Shown here: in pieces, positions 42,115 to 55,134 of the stretch
How the letters are laid out: each line of letters opens with the position of its first letter
Numbering within the stretch: the stretch's first letter is position 1
Source of the DNA: Nannocystis punicea
GTDB lineage: Bacteria > Myxococcota_A > Polyangia > Nannocystales > Nannocystaceae
Direction of reading: 5' to 3'
DNA: 64,000 nucleotides
Assembly: GCF_026965555.1 (NCBI RefSeq)
Contig: NZ_CP114040.1
Location: 7,440,001 to 7,504,000, forward strand
Notes under the pieces: model-generated
What the model saw: the letters and a program-made list of their open reading frames with translations, nothing else
What the model was told of the DNA's origin: nothing
The model's database searches: none
Program-made: the position numbers and the translations under genes

Positions 42115-43251
42115 ATGGCCACCGACTCCGTCTACGTCCCCGAGGATCTGGCCATGTTCGACGTCCTGAGCACGCCGGTGTGGATCGTCGATCTCGAGCG
42201 CGGCCACCAGTGGTGGGCCAACCTCGCGTGCGTGCCGATGTGGGGCGCCGTCGACCGCGAGCGGCTGCTGGCCGACAGCGCGGCGAGCCCGTCGCCCTCG
42301 CCGACCTCGCGGCTCCGCCTCGACGCCCTGCGGGCCCGCTTCGAGCGCGGCGAGCGGGCCGTCGATCGCTGGACCCTCTACCCCGAGCACACCAGGCCGT
42401 TCGTCGCCGAGTGCCGGCAGCAGGGCATCCGGATCGCCGAGCACCGCGGCGAACCGGGTCGGCTCGGCATGCTCGTCGAGGCCCGCGTGCTCGGCGAGGG
42501 CGAGGCCGAGCTGCAGGATCGCCGCGGCATCGAGGCCCTGCGCTACCTCGGCGAGCTCGTCTCGCTCTACAGCGAGGCCGGCGAGGTCCTGATGCGCAAC
42601 CCCGCCGCGGTCGCGGCGCTCGGCGATCTGCCGGCGGGCGACGCCTTCGCGACCGGCTTCGTCGATCCGGCCCAGGCCCACGCGCTGCGCCGCCGCCTCG
42701 ACGCCGGCCCGCAGCGGCTCGACGTCGAGCTCCGCACGCGGACCGGCGAGCGCTGGTACGACACCACGGTTCGCAGCACCCTCGACCCGATCACCGGCGC
42801 ACCGGCGCTGCTCGTCACCCAGGCCGACATCACCGAGCGCCGCGCCCACCTCGCCGAGCTCGAGCGCAACCGCCAGCAGATCGCCGAGCAGGCCGACGCC
42901 CTCCTGCGCCTGGCCGCGCCCGTGATCCGCGTCGGCGCCGGCGTCCTCGCCCTGCCCCTGATCGGCGCCCTCGACCGCCGCCGCGTCGACCTCGCCCTCG
43001 CCGCCCTGCTCGACCACACCGGGCGCGGCCGCGTCGACCGCGTCGTCCTCGACCTCACGGGCGCCGCCGTCGACGACCCGGACGTCGCCGCCGCCGTGCT
43101 GCGGATCGTCCGCGTCCTGCGCCTCCAGGGCGTCGCCCCGGCGCTCAGCGGCGTCCCGCCCGCCCTCGCCAGGGCGATCGTCGGCGCCGGCATCGACCTG
43201 TCCGAAGTGCCATGTCATCAGACCCTCGAGCACGCGCTCGCCGGAGCCTGA
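42115..43251 (+). CDS. PAS-STAS sensor protein (RsbR-type)
   Basis: 378-residue cytoplasmic sensor. It starts with a PAS-like region (VLSTPVWIVDLERGHQWWANLACVPMWG), has a second PAS-type region ending ALLVTQADITERRAHL, a coiled coil (about 240-262) and a C-terminal STAS domain with VVLDLTGAAVDD (first phospho-Thr kept) and SGVPPALARAIVGAGIDLSEV (second site Ala). TAGCCT lies 17 bases before the ATG. The final 20 codons form the founding unit of a tandem repeat array that continues for about 370 bases past the stop. No RsbT-like kinase is adjacent. Confidence 0.85.
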   Translation: MATDSVYVPEDLAMFDVLSTPVWIVDLERGHQWWANLACVPMWGAVDRERLLADSAASPSPSPTSRLRLDALRARFERGERAVDRWTLYPEHTRPFVAECRQQGIRIAEHRGEPGRLGMLVEARVLGEGEAELQDRRGIEALRYLGELVSLYSEAGEVLMRNPAAVAALGDLPAGDAFATGFVDPAQAHALRRRLDAGPQRLDVELRTRTGERWYDTTVRSTLDPITGAPALLVTQADITERRAHLAELERNRQQIAEQADALLRLAAPVIRVGAGVLALPLIGALDRRRVDLALAALLDHTGRGRVDRVVLDLTGAAVDDPDVAAAVLRIVRVLRLQGVAPALSGVPPALARAIVGAGIDLSEVPCHQTLEHALAGA

Positions 43252-43630
43252 CGAGGGCCGGCATCGACCTGTCCGAAGTGCCATGTCATCAGACCCTCGA
43301 GCACGCGCTCGCCGGAGCCTGACGAGGGCCGACGTCGACCTGTCCGAAGTGACATGCCATCAGGAGCACGCGCTCGCCGAGGTCTGACGGCGCCGACGTC
43401 CACCTGTCCGAAGTGCCATGTCATCAGGAGCGCGCGCTCGCCGGGGTCTGACGGCGCCCACGTCTACCTGTCCGAAGCGCCATGCCATCAGGAACACGCG
43501 CTCACCGAGGTCTGGAGGCGCCGGTATCGACCTGTCCGAAGTGCCATGTCTCCAGGACCCGGGAGCGAGCGCTCGTCGGGCCTGACTGTGCCGACGTCGA
43601 CCTGTCCGAGGCGCCATGTCATTGCATGAC
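43197..43630 (+). repeat. Tandem array of 64-71 bp units derived from the 3' end of the STAS gene
   Basis: CCTGTCCGAA starts at 43197, 43268, 43339, 43403, 43467, 43531 and 43601, spaced 71, 71, 64, 64, 64 and 70. The first unit is the coding end of the STAS gene (Asp-Leu-Ser-Glu-Val-Pro-Cys-His); later units repeat it outside the gene with growing divergence, keeping the CCTGTCCGAAGTGCCATG core. The first downstream copy is nearly identical, so duplication is recent. Confidence 0.88.
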
Positions 43631-44083
43631 CTCATCGACATGTCTCCCAGGACATCCTCGGAGGCATTCAGGGCTCGGCCGCCCCGCCCTCGTCGGCCGT
43701 GAGCACCCGTCCTGCGCGACCCCGTCGACGCGCCCGTCGCCGTCGAGGTCGCCGACTCCGCTCACCCGCGGGCAGCGGGAGCGGCGGGCCCAACTCGGGC
43801 CCGCCGCGGGGCGGCGGCCCCCTCGCCGGCCCTCGCGCCGTCGGCCCGTGGCGATCGCCGTGACCTGTCCCCAGGGGACGCGCCGTCCTCCCACGTCCCG
43901 CCGGCGGCCGGCTCGCCCGACGCGCGCGACCCTCTCCAGTGAAGCAATGTTCTGCGCGCCGGCCCCGGCGCCGCGAGCCGGCCGAGCTCGCCATGGCCGG
44001 CAGTGCTCGCCGCTTCGTGCACCGCGGCGTGCTGTCGCGCATGAAAGGTCAGCAGGGCGGCAGGACCTGCTAGACCTGCTGTC
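43631..44083. other. Intergenic region, no convincing gene
   Basis: 453 bases after the tandem array. It contains CATGTCTCCCAGGACAT (about 43639-43655) and CTGTCCCCAGGGGAC (about 43863-43877). TAGACC at 44071-44076 ends seven bases before the next ATG. Open frames here have no recognisable product. Confidence 0.55.
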
Positions 44084-44632
44084 ATGTCGAAGACCTTCTC
44101 TGGCGAGCGCTGCGTCCCTTGGCTCTATTCCCAGGCGGGCGTCCGGGTCGAGGGTGAGCCGAAGCCCGTCGCACCGGCCGTCGACGAGGTCCGCGCCCGT
44201 GTCCCGCGAAAGGCCGCGCTCGGCCTCAAGTTCGGCGGCCTGGTCGGCCTGTTCGCCGCCTCGATGGCGCTCATGGCCGGCGCACGCCCGGCCAAGGCCG
44301 AGGGTCAGCCGGCGCCGGCCGCCTCGGTGCGAGCCATCGCCGGCTACACCCTCGGCGGCCTGAGCATCGCCTCCTTCGTGGTCGGCCGCCGCCTCGACCG
44401 CAGCGCCCCCGCGCTGGCCGTCCTGTGCGCCGCCCGGGGCGCCGAGCTCGACGACCACCAGCTCAGCGCCCTCGCCGGCGACGCCCGCAAGCGCCTCGCG
44501 GACGCCTCCTTCCCCGAGGGCCAGGTCTGGCTGATCTCCGAGGCCCCGCTCGCCGCCGAGCCGCGGGCCGACGCCGACGCCCTCAAGATCCGCTGCTTCG
44601 CCCCGGTCCAGGGCCGCATCGTCGAGGTCTGA
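44084..44632 (+). CDS. Hypothetical protein with central membrane helix
   Basis: 182 residues. Residues about 45-62 (KFGGLVGLFAASMALMAG) and 85-98 are hydrophobic; the C-terminal 80 residues are soluble (CAARGAELDDHQLSALAGDARKRLADASFPEGQVWLISEAP). No family recognised. The start is supported by a TAGACC hexamer seven bases upstream. The final codons are copied three more times downstream as part of a tandem array, as with the STAS gene just upstream. Confidence 0.65.
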   Translation: MSKTFSGERCVPWLYSQAGVRVEGEPKPVAPAVDEVRARVPRKAALGLKFGGLVGLFAASMALMAGARPAKAEGQPAPAASVRAIAGYTLGGLSIASFVVGRRLDRSAPALAVLCAARGAELDDHQLSALAGDARKRLADASFPEGQVWLISEAPLAAEPRADADALKIRCFAPVQGRIVEV

Positions 44633-44890
44633 AGCGCCTGACTTCAAGGACACGTCAGCCGCGGGCGAGGCCCTCAAGATCCGCTGCCTCGCCCCGGTCC
44701 AGGCTCGCATCGTCGAGGCGCCTGACTTCAAGGACACGTCAGCCGCGGGCCCAGGCCCTCAAGACCCGCTGCCTCGCCCCGGTCCAGGCTCGCATCGTCG
44801 AGGCGCCTGACCTCAGGGACACGTCAGCCGCGGGTCGACGCCCTCAAGACCGCTGCTTCGCCCCGCACCGTCGAGGTCCGAGGCGCCTGC
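44571..44890 (+). repeat. Tandem array of about 83-bp units copied from the 3' end of the preceding gene
   Basis: The gene end (GCCCTCAAGATCCGCTGC and the following CGCATCGTCGAGG) recurs at about 44670, 44755 and 44840, each joined to a GCCTGACTTCAAGGACACG element that carries the GGACA half of the dispersed palindrome. The last copy is shortened. No copy contains a start codon in a credible context. Confidence 0.85.
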
Positions 44891-44950
44891 CTTCTGGGAC
44901 ATATCCCAAGAAGCATGCCCGTTCGGGCAGGTCCTTAAGGACATGTCCCT
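44886..44950. repeat. Palindromes at convergent gene ends
   Basis: CTGCCTTCTGGGACAT, CATGCCCGTTCGGGCAGG and GGTCCTTAAGGACATG follow the tandem array and lead to the stop of the converging gene at 44966. Confidence 0.65.
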
Positions 44951-44965
44951 GCGACCCTCTCTCCC

Positions 44966-46922
44966 TCAGCAGCCATCGGCGACGTCCGTGAGCATCAGGC
45001 TGGCGGCCGGCTCGACCGTCTGGTAGCTCGCGTCGGGGTGGTGCTCGACGCAGCCGCCGACCACCGTCCCGGCGGCGTCGTCGTCGAGGTCGAACACGAT
45101 CGTGTCGGGGTCGTCGTCGACGAAGCGCGAGTCGGTGACCGTGAACTCCCCCTGCGGGTTGCCGTGGACCTGCGCCTGCGTGCCCGAGCCGCCGCGCTTG
45201 TGCGGATCGAGGCCGACGCACTGCTCGAGCGCGATCTGGCCCCACAGCCGGAAGTTGCGCTTGTTGTCGGCCGCGACCGCGCGCACCAGCGTCGTGTCGG
45301 TCGACTTGAGGTCGTAGCCGCCGTCGGTGTTGCCGGCCGCATACGTGTCCTCGAAGCGGATCGCGTGGTTGTCGCGCTCGGTCGAGAAGCCGTCGGCGTT
45401 CCAGTAGCCCTCGACGTCGACCTGCCGGTGGTTCAGCATCACCGCCCGCCGCAGCGTCACGTGGTGCGCCTCCTCGTACAGGGTCACCCCGGTCGAGAAC
45501 GACTCGAACGGCTGCGCCTCCGAGTCGCCGAACACGTCCTCGAGCAGGACCTCGTTCGTCTGGTACTGCAGGCGGGCGACCGCGCGGGCGTAGCCGCGGA
45601 CCGACACGTCCTTCATCACCAGGCCGGTGATCGACGCGTCGGTCTGGCCGCCGCCGACGTAGTCCTCGAGCAGGCGATGCACGTTGGTGGCGACGATGTT
45701 GTCGAGCAAGAGTCCGCTGATCGGCTCGGCCACGCGCCAGCAGCCGTTGCCCTGGTCGGCGAAGCCGAGGTTGACGAAGTGCAGGTGGTCGGCCCCGCCG
45801 CTCAGGCGGAACACCGTCCCGCCGATCGCCCCCTCGGCCGTCCACGGGTTGGCGCGCGTGCCGACGATCCGCGGCCGCCCCGGCGAGTGCCAGTCCGCCC
45901 CGACGCCGCGGACCACGATCGGCGCCTCGGCAGTGCCGCCGCTGGTGATGAACAGCTCGCCGCCGACCTCGTAATCGCCGGCGTGGATCCACACCTCGTC
46001 GCCCGGCGCCGACGCGGCGATCAGCGCCGGCAGCTGGCCGAGCCCGGCCGCGTCGTCGACGCTGTCGCCGCTGCCGCCGCCTGCGGGCGCGATGTGCCGG
46101 ACCACCCCCGCCGGCCCGTCGCGCAGCCCGCCCTCGCCGAACAGCTCGAGCGCCGACAGCAGCGGCATCTCGCTGCCCGGCGCGCGCACCAGCTCGACGT
46201 CGAGCCACTCGTCGGCGGTGATCGCGAACGTCACCGACCCGCTCGAATCGCCGGCCGTCAGCGCCGACACGTCGATCGGCTCGCCGACCGTCGCCCCGTC
46301 GATCCACAGCTGCACCAGCCGCGTCCCCGACCCCTGCGACGGCCCCGAGAAGTGGAGCCGCAATTGATACGACCCCGGCAGGATCGGCACGCTGTAGCGC
46401 AGCTGCCCCGTCCCGCCCATCAGCTCGGGCGGCTCGACGCGCCCGCTGGCGAGCACCTCGCAGCTCGGCCGGCACGCTCGGGCCGGCGACCACCGCGTCG
46501 GCGGCGAACACCTGCGTGTCCGGGCTGGCGCGGTACGGCGACTCCGGCCCGTCGTCGGCCAGGAACTCGCCGACCGCCGGCCCCCCGACGTTGATCCGCA
46601 GCACCGGCGGCCCGAGCTCCGGACCCGGCTCGCCCGTCGTCGCCGCGGTGGTCGGCTCGCCCGTCGTCAGCGTCGGGTCCGTCGTCGTCGTCCCATTCGT
46701 CTCTCCGCCGCTCGCCGTCGCCTCGCCCGTCGTCGGCACCACCCCGCTCGTCGTCGCCTCGCCGCTCGTGCCGGTGGACATCGTCGACGCATCGCCCGTG
46801 GCCGCCTCCGTCGTCGTCGCCCCCTCGGTCCCTGCCGCCGGATCGCCGCCGCACGCCGCCAGCCCGAACCCCAGCGCCCAGCTCGCCCTCGTCCGCTTCC
46901 GCCTCGCCGCCATGGGGAACAT
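44966..46922 (-). pseudogene. Malectin-like / right-handed beta-helix lipoprotein, frameshifted
   Basis: One gene in two frames. The upstream frame (ATG 46922) encodes a signal peptide ending L-A-A-C, a Thr-rich linker and the start of a malectin-like domain (VLRINVGGPAVGEFLADDGPESP... VFAADAVVAG). Near 46466 the sense continues one base out of frame with EVLASGRVEPPELMGGTGQLRYSV, LRLHFSGPS (rest of malectin) and a right-handed beta-helix of about 300 residues (EVWIHAGDYEVGGELFITSGGTAEAPIVVRG, LHFVNLGFADQGN, NEVLLEDVFGDSEAQPF). A single-base indel restores a protein of about 650 residues that would bind or act on polysaccharide. It may be a real pseudogene or a sequencing error; both halves otherwise look intact. 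Confidence 0.75.
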
Positions 46923-47761
46923 GGTTCCCGCCGGCTCCCGGGCCTGTCAACGAGTCGCCGAGAACCCTCACCCGCGGGCCGCAGGCCGCGCGCGTGGACG
47001 ACATGGGACATGTCCCCAGGGACATCCACGATTCACCTGTCCTCTCGGACATCTCGACGGGCGCCGGCAGCCTTGAGCTGTCCCGAAGGCCATGGCCGAT
47101 CCGCGCCGCCTGCCCTGAAGGCCAGATCACGGCGCGACCGCGAGCGCGCGGCGCGGCCTGCCGCGCCGCCCTCCCCCGGCGCGATCGCCCGCCGCGGGCG
47201 CCTCTGCCGACGCGAACGGCTCCGACCATGCAGGCGGTCGTCGGCTGCCGGGGCCCGTCGCCGCCCCTGCGCCGCGAAGCAGTCGCCGGTGCAGGCATCG
47301 TCGCGACGTGCATCGCCGCGCCCGGTCCTGCGCGGATGCTCGTGTCGACCGCCACTCCGAATCCGTCGACCTCGGCGCTTCGTGTGCCGGGGCGTATTCG
47401 TCGCTGCTCGACCGCCTCGAGCCGCTCGAGTGCGACGACAGCCGGCAATGGTGGGTCCTCAAAGGCGAGCCCGAGGGGTACGCCTGCGCCGGCGAGACGT
47501 GCGCTTCGACGCCGAGTGCCCGGCCGCTGGTTCGACCCGAAGTGACGCATGTCCCGAGGGACAGCCGCACCTCGGCGCGGCGCATATCCGAAAGGCCATG
47601 TTCCATGTCGCCCTCGAGCCCGCTGGCATCACCCCGTCGAGCTCGCCGCGCGTGCGGCGACCCTGTCCGACGCGAGCCGACCGCGCCGCAGCACCTGCGA
47701 GGCCCCGCCGCCGCGCCGCGAAATTCCCCGCGCCGCGGCCGAGTGGGCCCATCTTTCGCGT
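46923..47761. other. Divergent intergenic region rich in palindromes
   Basis: 839 bases without a convincing gene. Family members at about 47006-47027 (GGACATGTCCCCAGGGACATCC), 47036-47053 (CCTGTCCTCTCGGACATC), 47078-47094 (CTGTCCCGAAGGCCATG), 47109-47124 and 47549-47566 (CATGTCCCGAGGGACAGC). The stretch 47330-47500 has some protein-like character (SLLDRLEPLECDDSRQWWVLKG) without start or domain and may be a gene remnant. Confidence 0.5.
47750..47755 (+). promoter_or_regulatory. -10-like CATCTT, leaderless start
   Basis: CATCTT ends six bases before the GTG at 47762 of the P-type ATPase gene. Confidence 0.4.
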
Positions 47762-52223
<4,462 letters not shown>

Positions 52224-52234
<11 letters not shown>

Positions 52235-52992
52235 GACATGTGATTCCGCGCCGTCCTGCGTCGCGCCACGCTCCGAGGCCACGGGATCGCCGCACGCGAG
52301 GAGCGGCCGTCGCCGGCCGCACGTACATGTCCCATGAGACATGTGATTTCGCCACGCCCCGCGACGCGCCCGACGCACCGGCGGCCGCCGGTCGCAGTGC
52401 ATGTCCCATGAGACCCATGATCTCCCGGCGCCCGTCGTCCCGCCGTGATCTCGACCTCCCAGGGGTCGCCAGGCGTGACCGGCCGCGCGGCGCGTGAGCC
52501 CTGCTCCGCTCGCAAGTGCATGTCTCATGGGAACCATGATTCTTGCCGCCTGCCTCGCTGCTCGACCTCGCTAGCCACCCAGTGCGACGCTCAGGGATCG
52601 CACCGGTCGCGTTCCGTGCGCGAGGCGGCGAGGCTCGACCGAAAGCACGCCCCGGCCTCGCGGCCGAGCCTCACCTTTCGGACCCGCAATGCTCGGGCCC
52701 TCGCCCGCCGCGCGGCTCACCCCCGGCAGCGCGGCCGCGGACCTGTCCTCCTCCCACGATTGCGCGCCTGTATCGCGCCGCACGCCCGGCGCCTCCGCGC
52801 ATGTCCTTCGGGACACATGCACACAATGGCCAGGGACGCCCGCGGAGCGACCCTGCGCTGCGTCGCCCGCACCCGCGGACGGGTGGCCTCACCCGCGAAC
52901 ACGCGATCGAGTGAACCGTGGTTCGCTCTTCTCAGGCGCCTCTCACCTGGCTATGGTCGAGTCTGGTCGATCCACCCTCGTCGCCGCCGTCC
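52224..52992. repeat. Region with four CATGTCCCATGAGACATG-type palindromes
   Basis: Elements at about 52224 (overlapping the ATPase stop codon), 52326, 52401 and 52518, each followed by (T)GATT or GATC. They are spaced 102, 75 and 117 bases, so not a strict tandem array. Another copy (CATGTCCTTCGGGACACATG) is at about 52799. No gene is seen between 52235 and 52992; TATGGT at about 52951 may be the promoter of the next gene. Confidence 0.7.
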
Positions 52993-55131
52993 ATGCCTGC
53001 ACCACTCGCCTTGCTGTCCTGGCCCGCGCGCGATCGTTCGCCGGCGAGCCCGTCCCCCCGCAGTATCGTCGCGGGGACCCTCGTCGGCGCGCTGCTGACA
53101 TTCGGCTGTTACCGCGACGACGGCCCCGCCCAGGCCTCCACGGCCGACACCACGGCCGGCAGCGACGGCGGCCCCGGCACCAGCGAGGGCGGCTCTGGCG
53201 GAGCGGACGACAGCACCACCGGCGACGACGGCCCCGAGCAGCCGGCGCAGCCGCTGCACCGGCTCAACCGGCTCGAATACAACAACACCGTGCGCGACCT
53301 GCTGGGCACCGGCCTGCGGCCGGCCGACGCCTTCGGCCCCGACCCGGAGGCCAGCGGCTTCGACAACATGGCGGGGCAGCTGCACGTCTCGGCCGCCCTG
53401 CTCGACGCCTACGACAAGGCCGCGCGCGACGTCATCGCCGACGCCCTCGCCGATCGGCCCGCCTTCGCCGCCAGCTTCACCGGCGATCAGCTGGCGGTGC
53501 CGGCCCCTGGCTACTCGATCGGCGACCTGTGGGCGCTCACCGGCAACGTCCTCGGCGTCCAGGTCAGCGTGCCCGCGGCCACCGAGGCGCAGATCGTCCT
53601 GCGCGCCGGGGCCGGTCTCGGCGGCCCGGCCCCGGCCGCCGAGGCGCGGCTGCGGGTCAACGGCGTCTCGCTGCCGGTGTTCGCGGTCCAGGGCAGCTCG
53701 GCGATCCCCGCCGAGCACGTCCAGCCGATCACCCTCGCGGCCGGCGTCCACACCATCGAGGTCATCCCGACCAACTGGGTCAACCTCCCGGCCGAGAACA
53801 CCTTCAACAACATCTTCGTCGCCGCCCTCGGCGTGCGCTCGCTCGAGCTGGCCCCGGGGCCAGGTCGCTCGCGCCTCTACGTGTGCGAGCCGCAGGGCGA
53901 GGGCGACCTCGACTGCTACGCGCAGATCGTCAAGAACTTCGCCTTCCGCGCCTGGCGGCGCCCGCTCGCGCCGGCCGACGAGCTCGGGCTCGTCGACCTG
54001 TTCACTCGCCTGCGCGAGCAGGGCGAGACCGCCGACGACGCGCTGCGGCTGGTCATGCGCGCCGTCATGCTCTCGCCGCGGTTCTTCTACCGCGCCCGCA
54101 CCGCCGCCGACGCCGACAGCGACGGGTGGCTCGACGACTACGTCCTCGCCAGCCGGCTGTCGTACTTCCTGTGGAGCTCGATGCCCGACCAGCGGCTGTT
54201 CGACATGGCCGCCGAGGGTCGGCTGGCCACCGACGAGGGCCTGTCCGAGGCCGTCGACTACATGCTCGCCGACCCGAAGGCCGGCGCGCTGCTGGACGGC
54301 TTCGCCGAGCAGTGGCTGTCGACGCGGCACCTCCAGAGCTTCAGCCCCAGCCCCGACAAGTTCCCCGGCTTCGACGACGACGTGCGGGCCGCCATGATCG
54401 CCGAGTCCAAGCGGTTCTTCGGCGACTTCGTCAGCAACGGCCTGCCCGTCGCCGCCATTCTGGGCCCCGACTTCGCCTGGCGCAACGATCGCCTGGCCAC
54501 GCACTACGGCCTCCCGCCGGTCGGCTCGAGCGAGCTCGTGCGCGTCCCTGTCGGCGACGGCGAGCGGCGCGGCCTGTTGTCGCTGGGCGCCTGGCTCACC
54601 GCCACCTCCGACGCCGAGCACTCCTCGCCGATCCGTCGCGGGCGCTGGCTGTCGGAGAAGCTGCTCTGCACCCCGGTCGCGCCGCCGCCTCCGGGCCTCA
54701 TGTTCGAGCCGCCCGATCTCGGCGGCGCCGGCTCCGTGCGCGAGGCGCTGGAGAAGCACCGGTCCGACCCGACCTGCGCCGGCTGTCACGCCCTCCTCGA
54801 CGTCCTCGGCATCGGCCTCGAGGAGTACGACGGCGTCGCCCAGCCCGTGATCGATCCGAACCTCGACAACCTCGGCGAGCTCCCCGACGGTCGCACCTTC
54901 GAGGGCGCCGCCGAGCTCGCCGAGCTCTACGCCGACAGCGAGGTGTTCGTCGGCTGCCTCACCCGCAAGCTGTTCACCTACGCCGCCGGTCGGCCGCTCG
55001 CCCTCTACGACGCCGACTACCTCGACGAGATCGCCGCCGCCGCGACCGCCGAGCGGCACACTCTCGGCGAGCTCATCGACGCCATCGTCCACACCCCGGC
55101 CTTCCGCTCGCCGGCCGCTCTCGGAGAATAA
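52993..55131 (+). CDS. DUF1592/DUF1588-family exported protein with CxxCH motif
   Basis: 712-residue exported protein, second DUF1592-type gene of the window. ATG 52993 gives a signal segment ending LTFGC (lipobox-like, about residue 39). Then a Gly/Ser/Thr linker and DUF1587-like start (LHRLNRLEYNNTVRDLLGT). An inserted beta-sandwich of about 130 residues (GNVLGVQVSVPAATEAQIVLRAG... GVHTIEVIPTNWVN) resembles the CBM-like insert of larger family members and is absent from the 9.7 kb paralogue. DUF1592/1588 follow (FRAWRRPLAPADEL, SRLSYFLWSSMPDQRL, SPIRRGRWLSEKLLC), with CAGCH in DPTCAGCHALLDVLG. A TAA and three bases separate it from the DUF1552 gene. Confidence 0.88.
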   Translation: MPAPLALLSWPARDRSPASPSPRSIVAGTLVGALLTFGCYRDDGPAQASTADTTAGSDGGPGTSEGGSGGADDSTTGDDGPEQPAQPLHRLNRLEYNNTVRDLLGTGLRPADAFGPDPEASGFDNMAGQLHVSAALLDAYDKAARDVIADALADRPAFAASFTGDQLAVPAPGYSIGDLWALTGNVLGVQVSVPAATEAQIVLRAGAGLGGPAPAAEARLRVNGVSLPVFAVQGSSAIPAEHVQPITLAAGVHTIEVIPTNWVNLPAENTFNNIFVAALGVRSLELAPGPGRSRLYVCEPQGEGDLDCYAQIVKNFAFRAWRRPLAPADELGLVDLFTRLREQGETADDALRLVMRAVMLSPRFFYRARTAADADSDGWLDDYVLASRLSYFLWSSMPDQRLFDMAAEGRLATDEGLSEAVDYMLADPKAGALLDGFAEQWLSTRHLQSFSPSPDKFPGFDDDVRAAMIAESKRFFGDFVSNGLPVAAILGPDFAWRNDRLATHYGLPPVGSSELVRVPVGDGERRGLLSLGAWLTATSDAEHSSPIRRGRWLSEKLLCTPVAPPPPGLMFEPPDLGGAGSVREALEKHRSDPTCAGCHALLDVLGIGLEEYDGVAQPVIDPNLDNLGELPDGRTFEGAAELAELYADSEVFVGCLTRKLFTYAAGRPLALYDADYLDEIAAAATAERHTLGELIDAIVHTPAFRSPAALGE

Positions 55132-55134
55132 GAG

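Noticed and set aside
43197..43630. Possible CRISPR array
   Set aside because: Units of 64-71 bp are diverged copies of a gene end throughout, not identical repeats separated by unique spacers.
47308..47540. Possible short gene containing SLLDRLEPLECDDSRQWWVLKG
   Set aside because: No start, promoter or recognisable domain, and the frame runs into a palindrome cluster; noted only as a possible remnant.
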